Source of the DNA: Burkholderia sp. L27(2015)
Lineage (GTDB): Bacteria; Pseudomonadota; Gammaproteobacteria; Burkholderiales; Burkholderiaceae
DNA length: 64,000 nt
Assembly: GCF_009765705.1 (NCBI RefSeq)
Contig: NZ_LMUX01000016.1
Span: 246,837 to 310,836, forward strand
Direction of reading: 5' to 3'
Made by a program: the position numbers and the translations under genes. How positions within the stretch are numbered: the stretch's first letter is position 1; the number at the start of each line of letters is the position of its first letter. Below, one piece after another: positions 18,398-25,818 of the stretch. The notes under the pieces are model-generated. The model did no database searches, was not told the origin of the DNA, and worked only from the letters and a program-made list of their open reading frames with translations.

Positions 18398-19177
18398 TTA
18401 TTTTTGTCGATCTTTTCGTGAGCCGGGTTGGACCATCTCGCTTGCCAGCAATGCACTGACTTGAATCGACGAGAAGAGCGGCTTGGCATTGGTCGCCGCC
18501 AACGTCCGAACTACCTCGAGCGTGGGCAACTGCGAGCAGGCAACAAAGACCGCATCGCTGTCAGTGTGCAGCGCTTGCCGGGTCAGTTCGGCAACCTGTG
18601 CGGAGCTGATCGCAGCCAACTCATCGACATTACGCGCCTTGAAGCTCGACAACGAAGTGACTGCAATATCGTAGGCGGCCAAAAACGCGGTGAGACGTTC
18701 GTTGACCACATCGAGATAAGGCGTGACCAGCGCCACCCGCTTCACAGCATGACGCGTCAACATGCGCACCATCGCTTGTGCGGTCGTGATGGTCGGCAAA
18801 CCGGTCAGTTCCGCAATGTGGGCACCGAGCTCGGTATCGGCGTCGGGCCCGGAGATAAAGCCGGCAGCGGTACAGCCATAAACGATGAGGTCGAGCGAGT
18901 CGCGATCGAACGATTTGGCCAGTTCGAGCGCGCCGGCGCGATACGTAGGCAAGGTCGTGGCGTCGAGCAGGGCGGGGCCGCGCGCAATGCGCAGGGTTTG
19001 GCACGTGGACCCGGGTGGCAACCACGCCAGCAATTCGGTTTCCATCGTGGTGTTGTTCGCCGGCACCATCAGGCCCACGCGTAAAGGCGAGGGTGATGGT
19101 GAATGTAGCGGCGAATGTAACGGTGAAAGTAACACCGAAGCTGATGGCACATCACGACTCACGCTCGGGTTCGTCAT
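18398..19177 (-). CDS. Asp/Glu racemase superfamily protein (maleate isomerase / arylmalonate decarboxylase-like)
   Basis: A 259-aa member of the racemase superfamily that uses one or two cysteines for proton transfer. The two conserved Cys motifs are YGCTAAGF (about residue 100) and FVACSQLPT (about residue 215). VGLMVPANNTTMETE is the start of the maleate cis-trans isomerase and arylmalonate decarboxylase subgroup. An N-terminal Ser/Pro/Leu/His-rich run (residues 15-30) is encoded by 12-bp repeats and is unlikely to be catalytic. The ATG at 19177 follows AGGGAGAG; an upstream ATG at 19225 lacks a ribosome binding site. Third gene of a minus-strand operon with the MFS transporter (49 bp) and amidohydrolase. 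Confidence 0.85.
   Translation of the reverse strand: MTNPSVSRDVPSASVLLSPLHSPLHSPSPSPLRVGLMVPANNTTMETELLAWLPPGSTCQTLRIARGPALLDATTLPTYRAGALELAKSFDRDSLDLIVYGCTAAGFISGPDADTELGAHIAELTGLPTITTAQAMVRMLTRHAVKRVALVTPYLDVVNERLTAFLAAYDIAVTSLSSFKARNVDELAAISSAQVAELTRQALHTDSDAVFVACSQLPTLEVVRTLAATNAKPLFSSIQVSALLASEMVQPGSRKDRQK
19086..19133. repeat. Four 12-bp repeats in the coding sequence
   Basis: Units GGCGAGGGTGAT, GGTGAATGTAGC, GGCGAATGTAAC and GGTGAAAGTAAC encode, on the minus strand, the SPLH-SPLH-SPSP run near the N-terminus of the racemase-family protein. Period 12 keeps the frame. Confidence 0.85.
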
Positions 19178-19225
19178 AAAGCTCTCCCTATGACCTGCTA
19201 AGCAGGCCGAACTGATGCCGCGCAT

Positions 19226-20590
19226 TCACGATTGAAACCACCGCGCTTGCGATTGCAAACGGCCGATGATCAGTACCGTCAGCACGCCCATTGCGCAGAA
19301 CACGGCGATAGGCAAAATCGCCAACGGATAGCTGCCGGTCGACTCGCGAATAGCACCGATCAAATACGAAGCGAAAAACCCGGGTAAGCTACCCAGCGCA
19401 TTGATCTGTGCGATGCCGGCCGCGGCGGCGGTAGCCGATACCGATTCGGTCGCGAGTGCCCAGAAAGGCCCCTTGCATGCATAGGTCCCAACCATCACCA
19501 GCACAAATAGAATCACGGTACCGGTGAGGCTACTGACAAACAACGTGCCGATCATGCCGACGACCGCCAGCGACATCGGCGCCACGTTGAACCAGATGCG
19601 TTCGCCGAGCCGGTCCGACAGCCGGCCCCAGAGAATCATCGCCAGTGCGGCAGCGCCGTAGGGCAAGGCGGTCAGCAAACCGGCATGGAAATAACTGACG
19701 CCGAAGGAACGAATAATTAGCGGCTGCCAGAAACCCAACACGGTACTCACTGTGACCGTGCTGCCGCATACCAGTGTGAGCATCAACACGCGCCAGTCCG
19801 ACAGCACTTTCCAGGTCGACACCTTGGGCGGGGCGTGACGTCGGCTCGCGTCGTCGGCGAGTCTGGCGATCAGCCAATTACGCTGTTCGACGCTCAGCCA
19901 TCCAGCTTGTTTCGGGCTATCGGTGAGCCAAAAGAGCGCGAACACGCCCAGTAATATCGCGGGCAAGGCTTCGATCAGAAATAACCATTGCCAGCCGCGC
20001 AAACCCAATACGCCACCTAAATTCAGGAGAGCTCCCGAGATAGGCGAACCGAGCAGCCCCGCAGCTGGCACCGACAAGACAAACCATGCCATGACGCGGC
20101 TACGATAAGCGCTGGGAAACCAATGCGTCAGGTAGTAAATAGCGCCCGGCAAAAAACCGGCTTCGGCCGCGCCGAGGATCAAGCGCATCGTGAAAAACGT
20201 CTTCGGCCCGATGACCAAGGCACTCGCTCCAGCGACCACCCCCCAGGAAATCATGATGCGCGACAGCCAACGGCGCGCGCCAAAGCGCTCCAGCGCCAGA
20301 TTGCTCGGCACTTCACACAGGAAATACGAAACGAAGAAAATGCCGCCAGCCAGACCGAACATACTTTGGGTCAGGCCGACATCCTGGCTCATCTGCATAC
20401 CGGCGAAACCGATATTGGTACGGTCGATGACCGACACCAGATAAGCGATCAACAAAAATGGCACGAGGCGTTTAGAGACCTTGCGCATCGTCTGCGCTTC
20501 CAGCGTGCTGATGGCCGCTGGCGGCAGACCAGTGCCATCGGGCGTGGCGGGAACACGTGAAGGTACGGGCGGTGCCATCTCTGTCTGCAT
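19226..20590 (-). CDS. MFS transporter, anion:cation symporter family
   Basis: A 454-aa, 12-helix major facilitator of the ACS type (phthalate, tartrate, hydroxyphenylacetate and glucarate permeases), importing an organic anion with protons. The start of the first helix FLLIAYLVSVIDRTNIGFA is the ACS hallmark; CEVPSNLALERFGARRWLSRIMISWG holds the loop 2-3 motif, and GAAEAGFLPGAIYYL the helix 5 motif. The ATG at 20590 follows GGGAGACC by 4 bp. It lies between the amidohydrolase (33 bp) and the racemase-family gene, so it most likely imports the substrate that this operon metabolises. Confidence 0.92.
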   Translation of the reverse strand: MQTEMAPPVPSRVPATPDGTGLPPAAISTLEAQTMRKVSKRLVPFLLIAYLVSVIDRTNIGFAGMQMSQDVGLTQSMFGLAGGIFFVSYFLCEVPSNLALERFGARRWLSRIMISWGVVAGASALVIGPKTFFTMRLILGAAEAGFLPGAIYYLTHWFPSAYRSRVMAWFVLSVPAAGLLGSPISGALLNLGGVLGLRGWQWLFLIEALPAILLGVFALFWLTDSPKQAGWLSVEQRNWLIARLADDASRRHAPPKVSTWKVLSDWRVLMLTLVCGSTVTVSTVLGFWQPLIIRSFGVSYFHAGLLTALPYGAAALAMILWGRLSDRLGERIWFNVAPMSLAVVGMIGTLFVSSLTGTVILFVLVMVGTYACKGPFWALATESVSATAAAAGIAQINALGSLPGFFASYLIGAIRESTGSYPLAILPIAVFCAMGVLTVLIIGRLQSQARWFQS

Positions 20591-20623
20591 GGGGTCTCCC
20601 GGCGCCGCTTGCCCAGCGCCGAT

Positions 20624-21487
20624 TCAAAAGCCGTAAAGCACGGCAGGATTGTCGACCAACACCTTCTGGCGCAGTGCCGCATCGGGCATCCAGCGCGCCA
20701 GCAGGTTGAACAGCATTACCGAATCGTTTTGCGCGAACGACAGGTGCGGATAATCGGAGCCCCAGATCAGCCGGTTCGGGGCCGCTTGCGCCAGCGCTTG
20801 CACGAGCGGCGTGACATCGTCGAAGCCGGCTTGTTGCGAGATCCGGTAAATGCCCGTCAGCTTAACCCAGCAGCGCCCCTCGCCAAATTTCAGCAAGTCT
20901 ACCAGTCCCTTAAATCCAGGTGCATTAACGCCGTCGCTGGCCTTCTGCATGCCCAGATGCGCGATGCTGAATTGGGAGCGCAATCCCCTCAGCAAGGGCA
21001 GGATTTCGGCGGTCAGCCAACCGGGGAGCAGGAAATCGAGCGACCAACCTAGTTCGTGGCAGCGCGCGTCGAGCAGGGCGATACGGCGCACGATTTTGTC
21101 GGAGAAATCGGGTGTTGTCGGCTTGATCGGATTCACGTTGATACGCACGCCGCACACACCCTGTTCGTCGAGCCGCGCAAAAATGCTGTCGTCGGCGTTT
21201 TCGTCCAGGTCGACAATGCCGCGCCGCGTGCGCGGGTCTAGCGCGCGCATCGCGTCCAGCATGCAAGTATTGTCCTGGCCATATGCACTGGGCTGGACGA
21301 ATACCATGCGCTGGATGCCTAACGTGGCGGCGAGCGCCAGATAGTCGTCGAGCTCAGCGACCGGCGGCGTGTAGCGTAGGTTATCGGCTTCATAGGGGTA
21401 GCGCCCAGCGGCGCCGAAAACATGGAAATGCGAGTCGCAGGCCAGTGCAGGCGCAGTGAAGGCAACGGGTATCGAGCTGGCGGTCAT
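20624..21487 (-). CDS. Amidohydrolase family protein, LigI-like (2-pyrone-4,6-dicarboxylate hydrolase type)
   Basis: A 287-aa TIM-barrel hydrolase of the amidohydrolase 2 group. It starts CDSHFHVFG with the metal-binding H-x-H, then RYPYEADNLRYTPP, a pattern seen in LigI and its relatives. FVQPSAYG, the GVRINVNP strand, VKLTGIYRIS and the closing IWGSDYPH (catalytic Asp) complete the active site. LigI opens a lactone in the protocatechuate 4,5-cleavage pathway; without other lig genes here the substrate may be another lactone or a carboxylated ring compound. First gene of the minus-strand operon; the ATG at 21487 abuts the central regulatory spacer. Confidence 0.88.
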   Translation of the reverse strand: MTASSIPVAFTAPALACDSHFHVFGAAGRYPYEADNLRYTPPVAELDDYLALAATLGIQRMVFVQPSAYGQDNTCMLDAMRALDPRTRRGIVDLDENADDSIFARLDEQGVCGVRINVNPIKPTTPDFSDKIVRRIALLDARCHELGWSLDFLLPGWLTAEILPLLRGLRSQFSIAHLGMQKASDGVNAPGFKGLVDLLKFGEGRCWVKLTGIYRISQQAGFDDVTPLVQALAQAAPNRLIWGSDYPHLSFAQNDSVMLFNLLARWMPDAALRQKVLVDNPAVLYGF

Positions 21488-21816
21488 GGGACTGGCCTAA
21501 TTAACGCTGACTAATGAAAACGAAGAAACGCGAACGAGAAGCGCGAACGAGAAATGCGACGAAGAAACTTGATCCAAACGGGGCGAATGTGCGTAAAAGC
21601 GTGATTGCTGAATATGCGCACTTGCGTTTATTTCAAAAGGTGTAATAAACTTTCTCACATGGAGGGAAAGTTTATAATGCGGGTTTACTCTTAATGCGGC
21701 TTAATGAGGTCTAAGGCGAGGTCCAAGGCGGGCACTTAAAGGTGGCTGCCGAGATGGCGAGCTGCGGTGGCTAACCAAGCAGATGCCTCAAGTTGGGCGC
21801 GAGATCAGGAGGCGTT
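21488..21816. other. Divergent regulatory spacer with degenerate repeats
   Basis: 329 bp with no gene. It contains GCGAACGAGAA-type duplications (21520-21555), an IclR-type operator with a -10 box (separate entry) and a degenerate 10-12 bp array CTTAATGCGG, CTTAATGAGGT, CTAAGGCGAGGT, CCAAGGCGGG at 21690-21732 in the leader of the aldolase gene. Confidence 0.6.
21646..21678 (+). promoter_or_regulatory. Palindromic operator overlapping a promoter
   Basis: Perfect 9-bp inverted repeat TAAACTTTC (21646-21654) and GAAAGTTTA (21666-21674) with an 11-bp spacer, overlapping a TATAAT box at 21673-21678. It lies between the amidohydrolase operon and the HpcH/HpaI gene. Position and symmetry suit an IclR dimer, of which two are encoded nearby. 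There is no good -35 box, which would fit an activated or tightly controlled promoter. Confidence 0.65.
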
Positions 21817-22635
21817 TTGTCCGATTTATTGAAAGACATTACTCGCAATACCTTGAAAGAGAAAATGCAGCGTGGCGAGGTGGCGTCCTCGATGATGGTG
21901 CGACTGGTCCGCACTGTCGAGATCGCCCGTATCGCCAAGACTGCCGGGTTCGATTCGTTTTACCTGGACCTCGAGCACGGCACCATGACGCTGGATGCCT
22001 GCGCGCAAATATGCATGGCGGCACTCGCGGTGGGTATTCCTGCGCTGGTGAGAGTGCCGGCGAAAACGCCGGAGTACATCGGGCGCGTGTTGGACGGTGG
22101 TGCGATGGGCATTATCGCGCCGCACATCGTTTCGGCCGAGGATGCGCGAAAAGTCGTGTCCTACGCCAAGTTTGCTCCGCTGGGTGAACGTTCAGCCAAC
22201 TCCGGCTTGCCTCACCTGCAGTATCGCGATTTTCCCGTGGCCGATGCGAATGCGGCCTTGAACGATGCGACCGTCGTGGTCGTGCAGATCGAGACCGCAA
22301 GCGCACTCGACCGGATCGACGAGATTGCGGCGGTGGAGGGCGTGGACCTGGTGCTGGTCGGGACCAACGATTTGATCGCGGACATGGGGATACCGGGCCA
22401 GTACGAGCACGAGAAAGTGCGCGAGGCGTACGCGCGCGTGATCGCGGCCTGTAACAAGCATGGCAAGTTCGCCGGAGTCGGCGGCCTGGCATCGCGGCCG
22501 CAACGCGTTGCCGAATTCGTTGCGATGGGCGCGCGATACGTGTCGACCGGAACCGATTTGTCATTTCTGCTCGCGGCGTGTACGCAACGCGCCAAGATGG
22601 TTAGCGACCTGGTTAGCACCAGGCCTGTTTATTGA
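21817..22635 (+). CDS. HpcH/HpaI aldolase/citrate lyase family protein
   Basis: A 272-aa class II pyruvate-type aldolase that cleaves or forms hydroxy-keto acids with a divalent metal. Visible are YLDLEHGTM (catalytic His), LVRVPAK (carboxylate-binding Arg), VQIETASALD (metal Glu, about residue 150) and VGTNDLIADMG (metal Asp, about residue 176), with GTDLSFLL at the end. No ATG starts the conserved region. A TTG at 21817, 4 bp after a perfect AGGAGG, is the best start. The gene is followed by an IclR regulator 52 bp downstream and diverges from the amidohydrolase operon, so a 4-hydroxy-2-oxo-acid product of that pathway is its probable substrate. Confidence 0.88.
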   Translation: MSDLLKDITRNTLKEKMQRGEVASSMMVRLVRTVEIARIAKTAGFDSFYLDLEHGTMTLDACAQICMAALAVGIPALVRVPAKTPEYIGRVLDGGAMGIIAPHIVSAEDARKVVSYAKFAPLGERSANSGLPHLQYRDFPVADANAALNDATVVVVQIETASALDRIDEIAAVEGVDLVLVGTNDLIADMGIPGQYEHEKVREAYARVIAACNKHGKFAGVGGLASRPQRVAEFVAMGARYVSTGTDLSFLLAACTQRAKMVSDLVSTRPVY

Positions 22636-22654
22636 ACCTGTATATGAACCCGTA
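22631..22654. repeat. 12-bp tandem duplication
   Basis: ATTGAACCTGTA and TATGAACCCGTA abut at the end of the aldolase gene and run into the 52-bp spacer before the IclR start. Confidence 0.7.
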
Positions 22655-22687
22655 AGCGGCGCACTGGCGGCGCAGGTCAGGAACCCC

Positions 22688-23455
22688 ATGAAAACCGAAC
22701 CCTCAAGTGTGCTGGTGCTCGGCAAGTTTGCCAAGATTCTCGATTACCTGACGGGCAACAACGTTGCCATGTCGGTTAGCGCGATGTCGCGCACGCTCGG
22801 CATCCCGCGCGCGACACTGTATCGCCTGCTCGAATCACTCCAGGCTCAGGACATTATCGTGCAGCGCGGTGGTCGCTACGAGATCGGTTTGCGCATGCTG
22901 ACCTGGGGGGCGCGCGCGCTCGATGCGTCCAGCGTGCGGCAAGTGGTCTATCCCTATATGCAGGCACTCAAACAAGAGACGGGCTTGACGGCTTCGCTGT
23001 ACATCCGTAGCGGCGACAGCCGTATTTGTATCGAGAGCATGCCGGCCGAAGGCGCGACGTTCGCGCCGTGGCGCGTGGGCGAACAGCTTGCCTTGCATGC
23101 CTGCGCCAGTGGGACGGCCTTGCTCGCATGGCTGCCTGACGACCTGCGCAAGCAATTACTTGCGGCGTCGCGCCAACGTTTTGGCACAGTGCCTTTTACC
23201 GAGCGCACGGACGACTGGTGGAACGAGATCCGCAAGCAGGGCTGGGTCATGCTCGGTAGTCAGCCGTCTTCCGAGTTGGCCGGACTGGCCGCGCCGATTT
23301 TCGATCGTGCCGGGGCACCGGTCGCGGCCATCGCGCTGTGCGGTACGGCGCGCGGATTCGCCAATGGCGATTTCGACCCGCCCAAGATCGCGCAACGTCT
23401 GCTTGAAGTGACCTCGCAAATTAACGAAACGACCGAGTGCCGGCAGGTGGCCTGA
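22688..23455 (+). CDS. IclR family transcriptional regulator
   Basis: A 255-aa IclR protein. The winged helix lies at residues 8-65 (LVLGKFAKILDYLTG ... MSRTLGIPRATLYRLLESLQAQDII), the effector domain at 80-245 (LKQETGLTASLYIRSGDSRICIESM; LALHACASGTALLAWLP; LGSQPSSELAGLAAPIFD). It follows the HpcH/HpaI gene in the same direction and is likely co-transcribed with it. With the other IclR gene at 17495 it brackets the catabolic locus. The ATG at 22688 begins the conserved segment; longer in-frame starts lie inside the aldolase gene and are rejected. Confidence 0.92.
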   Translation: MKTEPSSVLVLGKFAKILDYLTGNNVAMSVSAMSRTLGIPRATLYRLLESLQAQDIIVQRGGRYEIGLRMLTWGARALDASSVRQVVYPYMQALKQETGLTASLYIRSGDSRICIESMPAEGATFAPWRVGEQLALHACASGTALLAWLPDDLRKQLLAASRQRFGTVPFTERTDDWWNEIRKQGWVMLGSQPSSELAGLAAPIFDRAGAPVAAIALCGTARGFANGDFDPPKIAQRLLEVTSQINETTECRQVA

Positions 23456-23576
23456 AGCTGTTCCTCGTGCCGGGATAGGGCGCCCGCGCAACCTGAGCGC
23501 AGAGCCAGGCACGGCGCGTGGAGTCTTAGGCCAGGTTTCGCGGGCGCAATCTCGTGCTACATCGCGGGCGGCCTGC

Positions 23577-24131
23577 TCACTTCGGCATCAGCACTTTATC
23601 GACGACCATGATGACGCCATTGCTTTGATAAACGTCATAGGTCGAAATGTCGGCCGTGTTGCCAGCCTGGTCGGCCACTACGATGTTGTGCGGCCCGTTC
23701 TCCGAGAAGGTCAACATCTCCCCATTGGCGGTTTTTAGTTGCGTCTTGCCGCCGCCCGTCTTGATGGCTGCGTCTATCCTCTTGAAATCGTAGCGACCCG
23801 GCACGACGTGGTACGTCAGAATGCTGGTGAGCATGCCCTTGTTCTCCGGCTTGACCAGCGATTCCACCGTGCCTGCAGGCAGCGCTGCAAAAGCCTCGTT
23901 AGTTGGCGCAAAGACCGTGAACGGTCCCGGACCCTTGAGCGTATCGACCAAGCCTGCTGCCTTTACCGCCGCGACCAGCGTGGTGTGGTCGGCAGAATTG
24001 ACGGCGTTGTCCACGATATCCTTAGTAGGGAGCATCGCCTGCCCGCCAACCATGACCGTATCGGCCACCGCAAAAGCGGTCGACGCCGATATGGTTAGTA
24101 GCACTATTGAAGCATAGATCATCTTTTTCAT
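23577..24131 (-). CDS. Secreted fasciclin (FAS1) domain protein
   Basis: A 184-aa protein with a signal peptide (MKKMIYASIVLLTISASTAFA) and one FAS1 domain filling residues 40-184. Family motifs H1 GPGPFTVFAPTNEAFAALPAG and H2 ANGVIMVVDKVLMPK-type end (here SNGVIMVVDKVLMPK) are both clear, as is ILTYHVVPGRY between them. FAS1 proteins mediate adhesion or bind polymers outside the cell. The ATG at 24131 follows GGGAGACGG; an upstream ATG at 24167 would bury the signal peptide. It stands alone. Confidence 0.92.
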   Translation of the reverse strand: MKKMIYASIVLLTISASTAFAVADTVMVGGQAMLPTKDIVDNAVNSADHTTLVAAVKAAGLVDTLKGPGPFTVFAPTNEAFAALPAGTVESLVKPENKGMLTSILTYHVVPGRYDFKRIDAAIKTGGGKTQLKTANGEMLTFSENGPHNIVVADQAGNTADISTYDVYQSNGVIMVVDKVLMPK

Positions 24132-24251
24132 TACCGTCTCCCAAGAACGTGGCGCTGAATGCCCCACGATGAAGTCTTATACGGTGTGTTCGGAGGATCG
24201 GATGCAAGGTCGTGGCTTCAAATGCAAATTTGCCCCGACCACGGTAGGGGA

Positions 24252-24279
24252 GCGCATCCGGGTTCGTTCCCGGATGCGC
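24252..24279. terminator. 11-bp perfect hairpin between the muconolactone isomerase and fasciclin genes
   Basis: GCGCATCCGGG (24252-24262) and CCCGGATGCGC (24269-24279) with a TTCGTT loop, just past the stop of the muconolactone-isomerase gene on the minus strand. No T run follows on either strand, so it may be a terminator of unusual type, an mRNA-stabilising hairpin or a protein site. Confidence 0.6.
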
Positions 24280-24289
24280 AGGCCGCGTG

Positions 24290-24598
24290 TCAAATTTCAG
24301 CGAGGGAACGCTCGGTTTGGTTCTGCACGGCTGCCGGATGCTGGGCCAGCGGTGTCACTTCTATCGTCAGAAAGGGGAATAGTGGCAGCGCGCTCAACAC
24401 AGTATGCAGCTCGTCGTTGGACTCGACATCGAACAGGCTGTAATTGGCATTCTGTCCCACTACACGCCATAAGCTAGGCCACTTTCCCGCGCGTTGAAGC
24501 TGCTGCGTATAGCGCTTTTCATCCGTTTTCAGTTGTTCGATGTGAGCGAGATCTGCGTTGGCGGGTATGGCAACTTGCATATGAACCAGAAACAACAT
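24290..24598 (-). CDS. Muconolactone delta-isomerase family protein
   Basis: A 102-aa protein of the CatC family, which converts muconolactone to 3-oxoadipate enol-lactone in the catechol branch of the beta-ketoadipate pathway as a ring-shaped decamer. Family features are MLFLVHMQV at the start, LKTDEKRYTQQLQRAGKWPSLWRVVG in the middle and NANYSLFDVESNDELHTVLSALPLFPFLTIEVTPLAQHP at the end. No catA or catB is nearby, so it may serve another lactone or be a relict. A 13-bp tandem duplication (24658-24682) lies in its upstream spacer. Confidence 0.85.
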   Translation of the reverse strand: MLFLVHMQVAIPANADLAHIEQLKTDEKRYTQQLQRAGKWPSLWRVVGQNANYSLFDVESNDELHTVLSALPLFPFLTIEVTPLAQHPAAVQNQTERSLAEI

Positions 24599-24657
24599 TC
24601 TTGAAACCCCAATGAGACGTGTCAGCTCGCGACGAGAGCGACGTTAGAGAATTTGAA

Positions 24658-24682
24658 CCTACAAATCGGGCCTACAAAGCGG
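24658..24682. repeat. 13-bp tandem duplication
   Basis: CCTACAAATCGGG followed directly by CCTACAAAGCGG, in the spacer between the muconolactone-isomerase gene and the crotonase gene. Confidence 0.75.
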
Positions 24683-24782
24683 ACATAACCGTTAAGCCTA
24701 AATTCGGGCGGTGCTGAGGGATTAGATTGTATCGGCGATGGCGAACCGGCGTAGGCCCGATTCGGTCGATAGCTGCAATCAT

Positions 24783-25595
24783 TTATTTACCCGTGAACCG
24801 CGGTTCGCGTTTTTCCGCGAATGCGCGCCGTCCTTCGACGTAGTCGCCGCTGTTGATACACATTTGGCGGCGGCGTTCGATTTCGATCGACGCTTGTTCC
24901 GACTGATGCGATGGATCAGCGTTCCCCGCGAGAGAAAGATTAATCGCCGTTTTCACCAGACTGAGCGTAAGCGGTGCGTTCGAGGCGACATTGCGCACGG
25001 TTTCGGCGACCACTGCATCGAGCGTCTGCGCGGGATATATCGCGTGGACCAAGCCGATGCGCTCGGCTTCATGTGCGTCGAAGATGCGGGCGGTCATGAA
25101 TAGATCGGCCGCGCGTGCGGCACCGACGATGTCGACCATGCGGCGCACGCCGGAAAGGCTATAGCCGAGTCCCAGGCGCGCAGCCGGCATGCGAAAGCGG
25201 GCAGTCGTGCTCGCGTATCGCAGGTCGCAGGCTAACGCGAGTCCCAAGCCTCCGCCCATGCATACGCCATGGATGCTCGCGATGACCGGAAACGAACAGC
25301 CGATCAATGCTTGCTGTGCGTCTTCGACCGCGCGATCGTAGGCACCGCTTCCGCTTCCGCTTTCGGCCGACCGGACGCGATCGAATTCGCTGATGTCGGC
25401 ACCGGAGACAAACGCTTTGTCGCCATCGCCACGGATGACCAAGGCCCGCACTGTAGGGTCTTCATGCAGCGCACGGAGATGCGTTGCGAGCGTTAGCCAC
25501 ATGTCCAAGGACATCGCGTTGAATTTGTCCGGATTGGACAAGCGTATTTCGACTGTGGCATCACGTCTATCGACAATAATCGTACTGGTGGACAT
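24783..25595 (-). CDS. Enoyl-CoA hydratase/isomerase (crotonase) family protein
   Basis: A 270-aa crotonase-fold enzyme acting on an acyl-CoA. The oxyanion-hole segments are clear: KAFVSGADISEF (about residue 60) and HGVCMGGGLGLALACDLRYA (about 110). In classical hydratases the next helix reads QPE-x-x-LG and a second Glu follows about 20 residues later. Here the first reads MPAARLGLG and the second region VGAARAADLF, so both catalytic Glu positions seem replaced. It is therefore more likely a hydrolase, isomerase or decarboxylase of the superfamily than a true hydratase. An AAGGAG sits 7 bp before the ATG. It stands alone. Confidence 0.85.
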   Translation of the reverse strand: MSTSTIIVDRRDATVEIRLSNPDKFNAMSLDMWLTLATHLRALHEDPTVRALVIRGDGDKAFVSGADISEFDRVRSAESGSGSGAYDRAVEDAQQALIGCSFPVIASIHGVCMGGGLGLALACDLRYASTTARFRMPAARLGLGYSLSGVRRMVDIVGAARAADLFMTARIFDAHEAERIGLVHAIYPAQTLDAVVAETVRNVASNAPLTLSLVKTAINLSLAGNADPSHQSEQASIEIERRRQMCINSGDYVEGRRAFAEKREPRFTGK

Positions 25596-25734
25596 CGCAT
25601 GACTCCTTGTTTGGGCCAGTCGCCGATTTCGCCAGCGACTGCCTGCCTTGATCGAAATAGAAATAGCATAACCGTGCAGCGCAAAGTCTGGAGGACGCGG
25701 TAGAGTGTCAAAAGCAATATTTCGTGATACTCGG

Positions 25735-25771
25735 AAACGTCTAGGAAGCGTCTCGTAAACGTCTAGGAAGC
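25735..25771. repeat. 15-bp direct repeat
   Basis: AAACGTCTAGGAAGC occurs exactly at 25735-25749 and 25757-25771, a 22-bp period, about 50 bp before the start of the AI-2E-family gene. It could be a regulator site or a slippage duplication. Confidence 0.8.
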
Positions 25772-25818
25772 CCGGCTCGATTCGCCATATTGCAGCACAT
25801 CCTCCTCGGGAGCACGCG

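Noticed and set aside
23480-23547. Inverted repeat GCGCCCGCG ... CGCGGGCGC between the IclR and fasciclin genes
   Set aside because: 9-bp arms 50 bp apart in GC-rich DNA; may help terminate convergent transcripts but is weak evidence alone.
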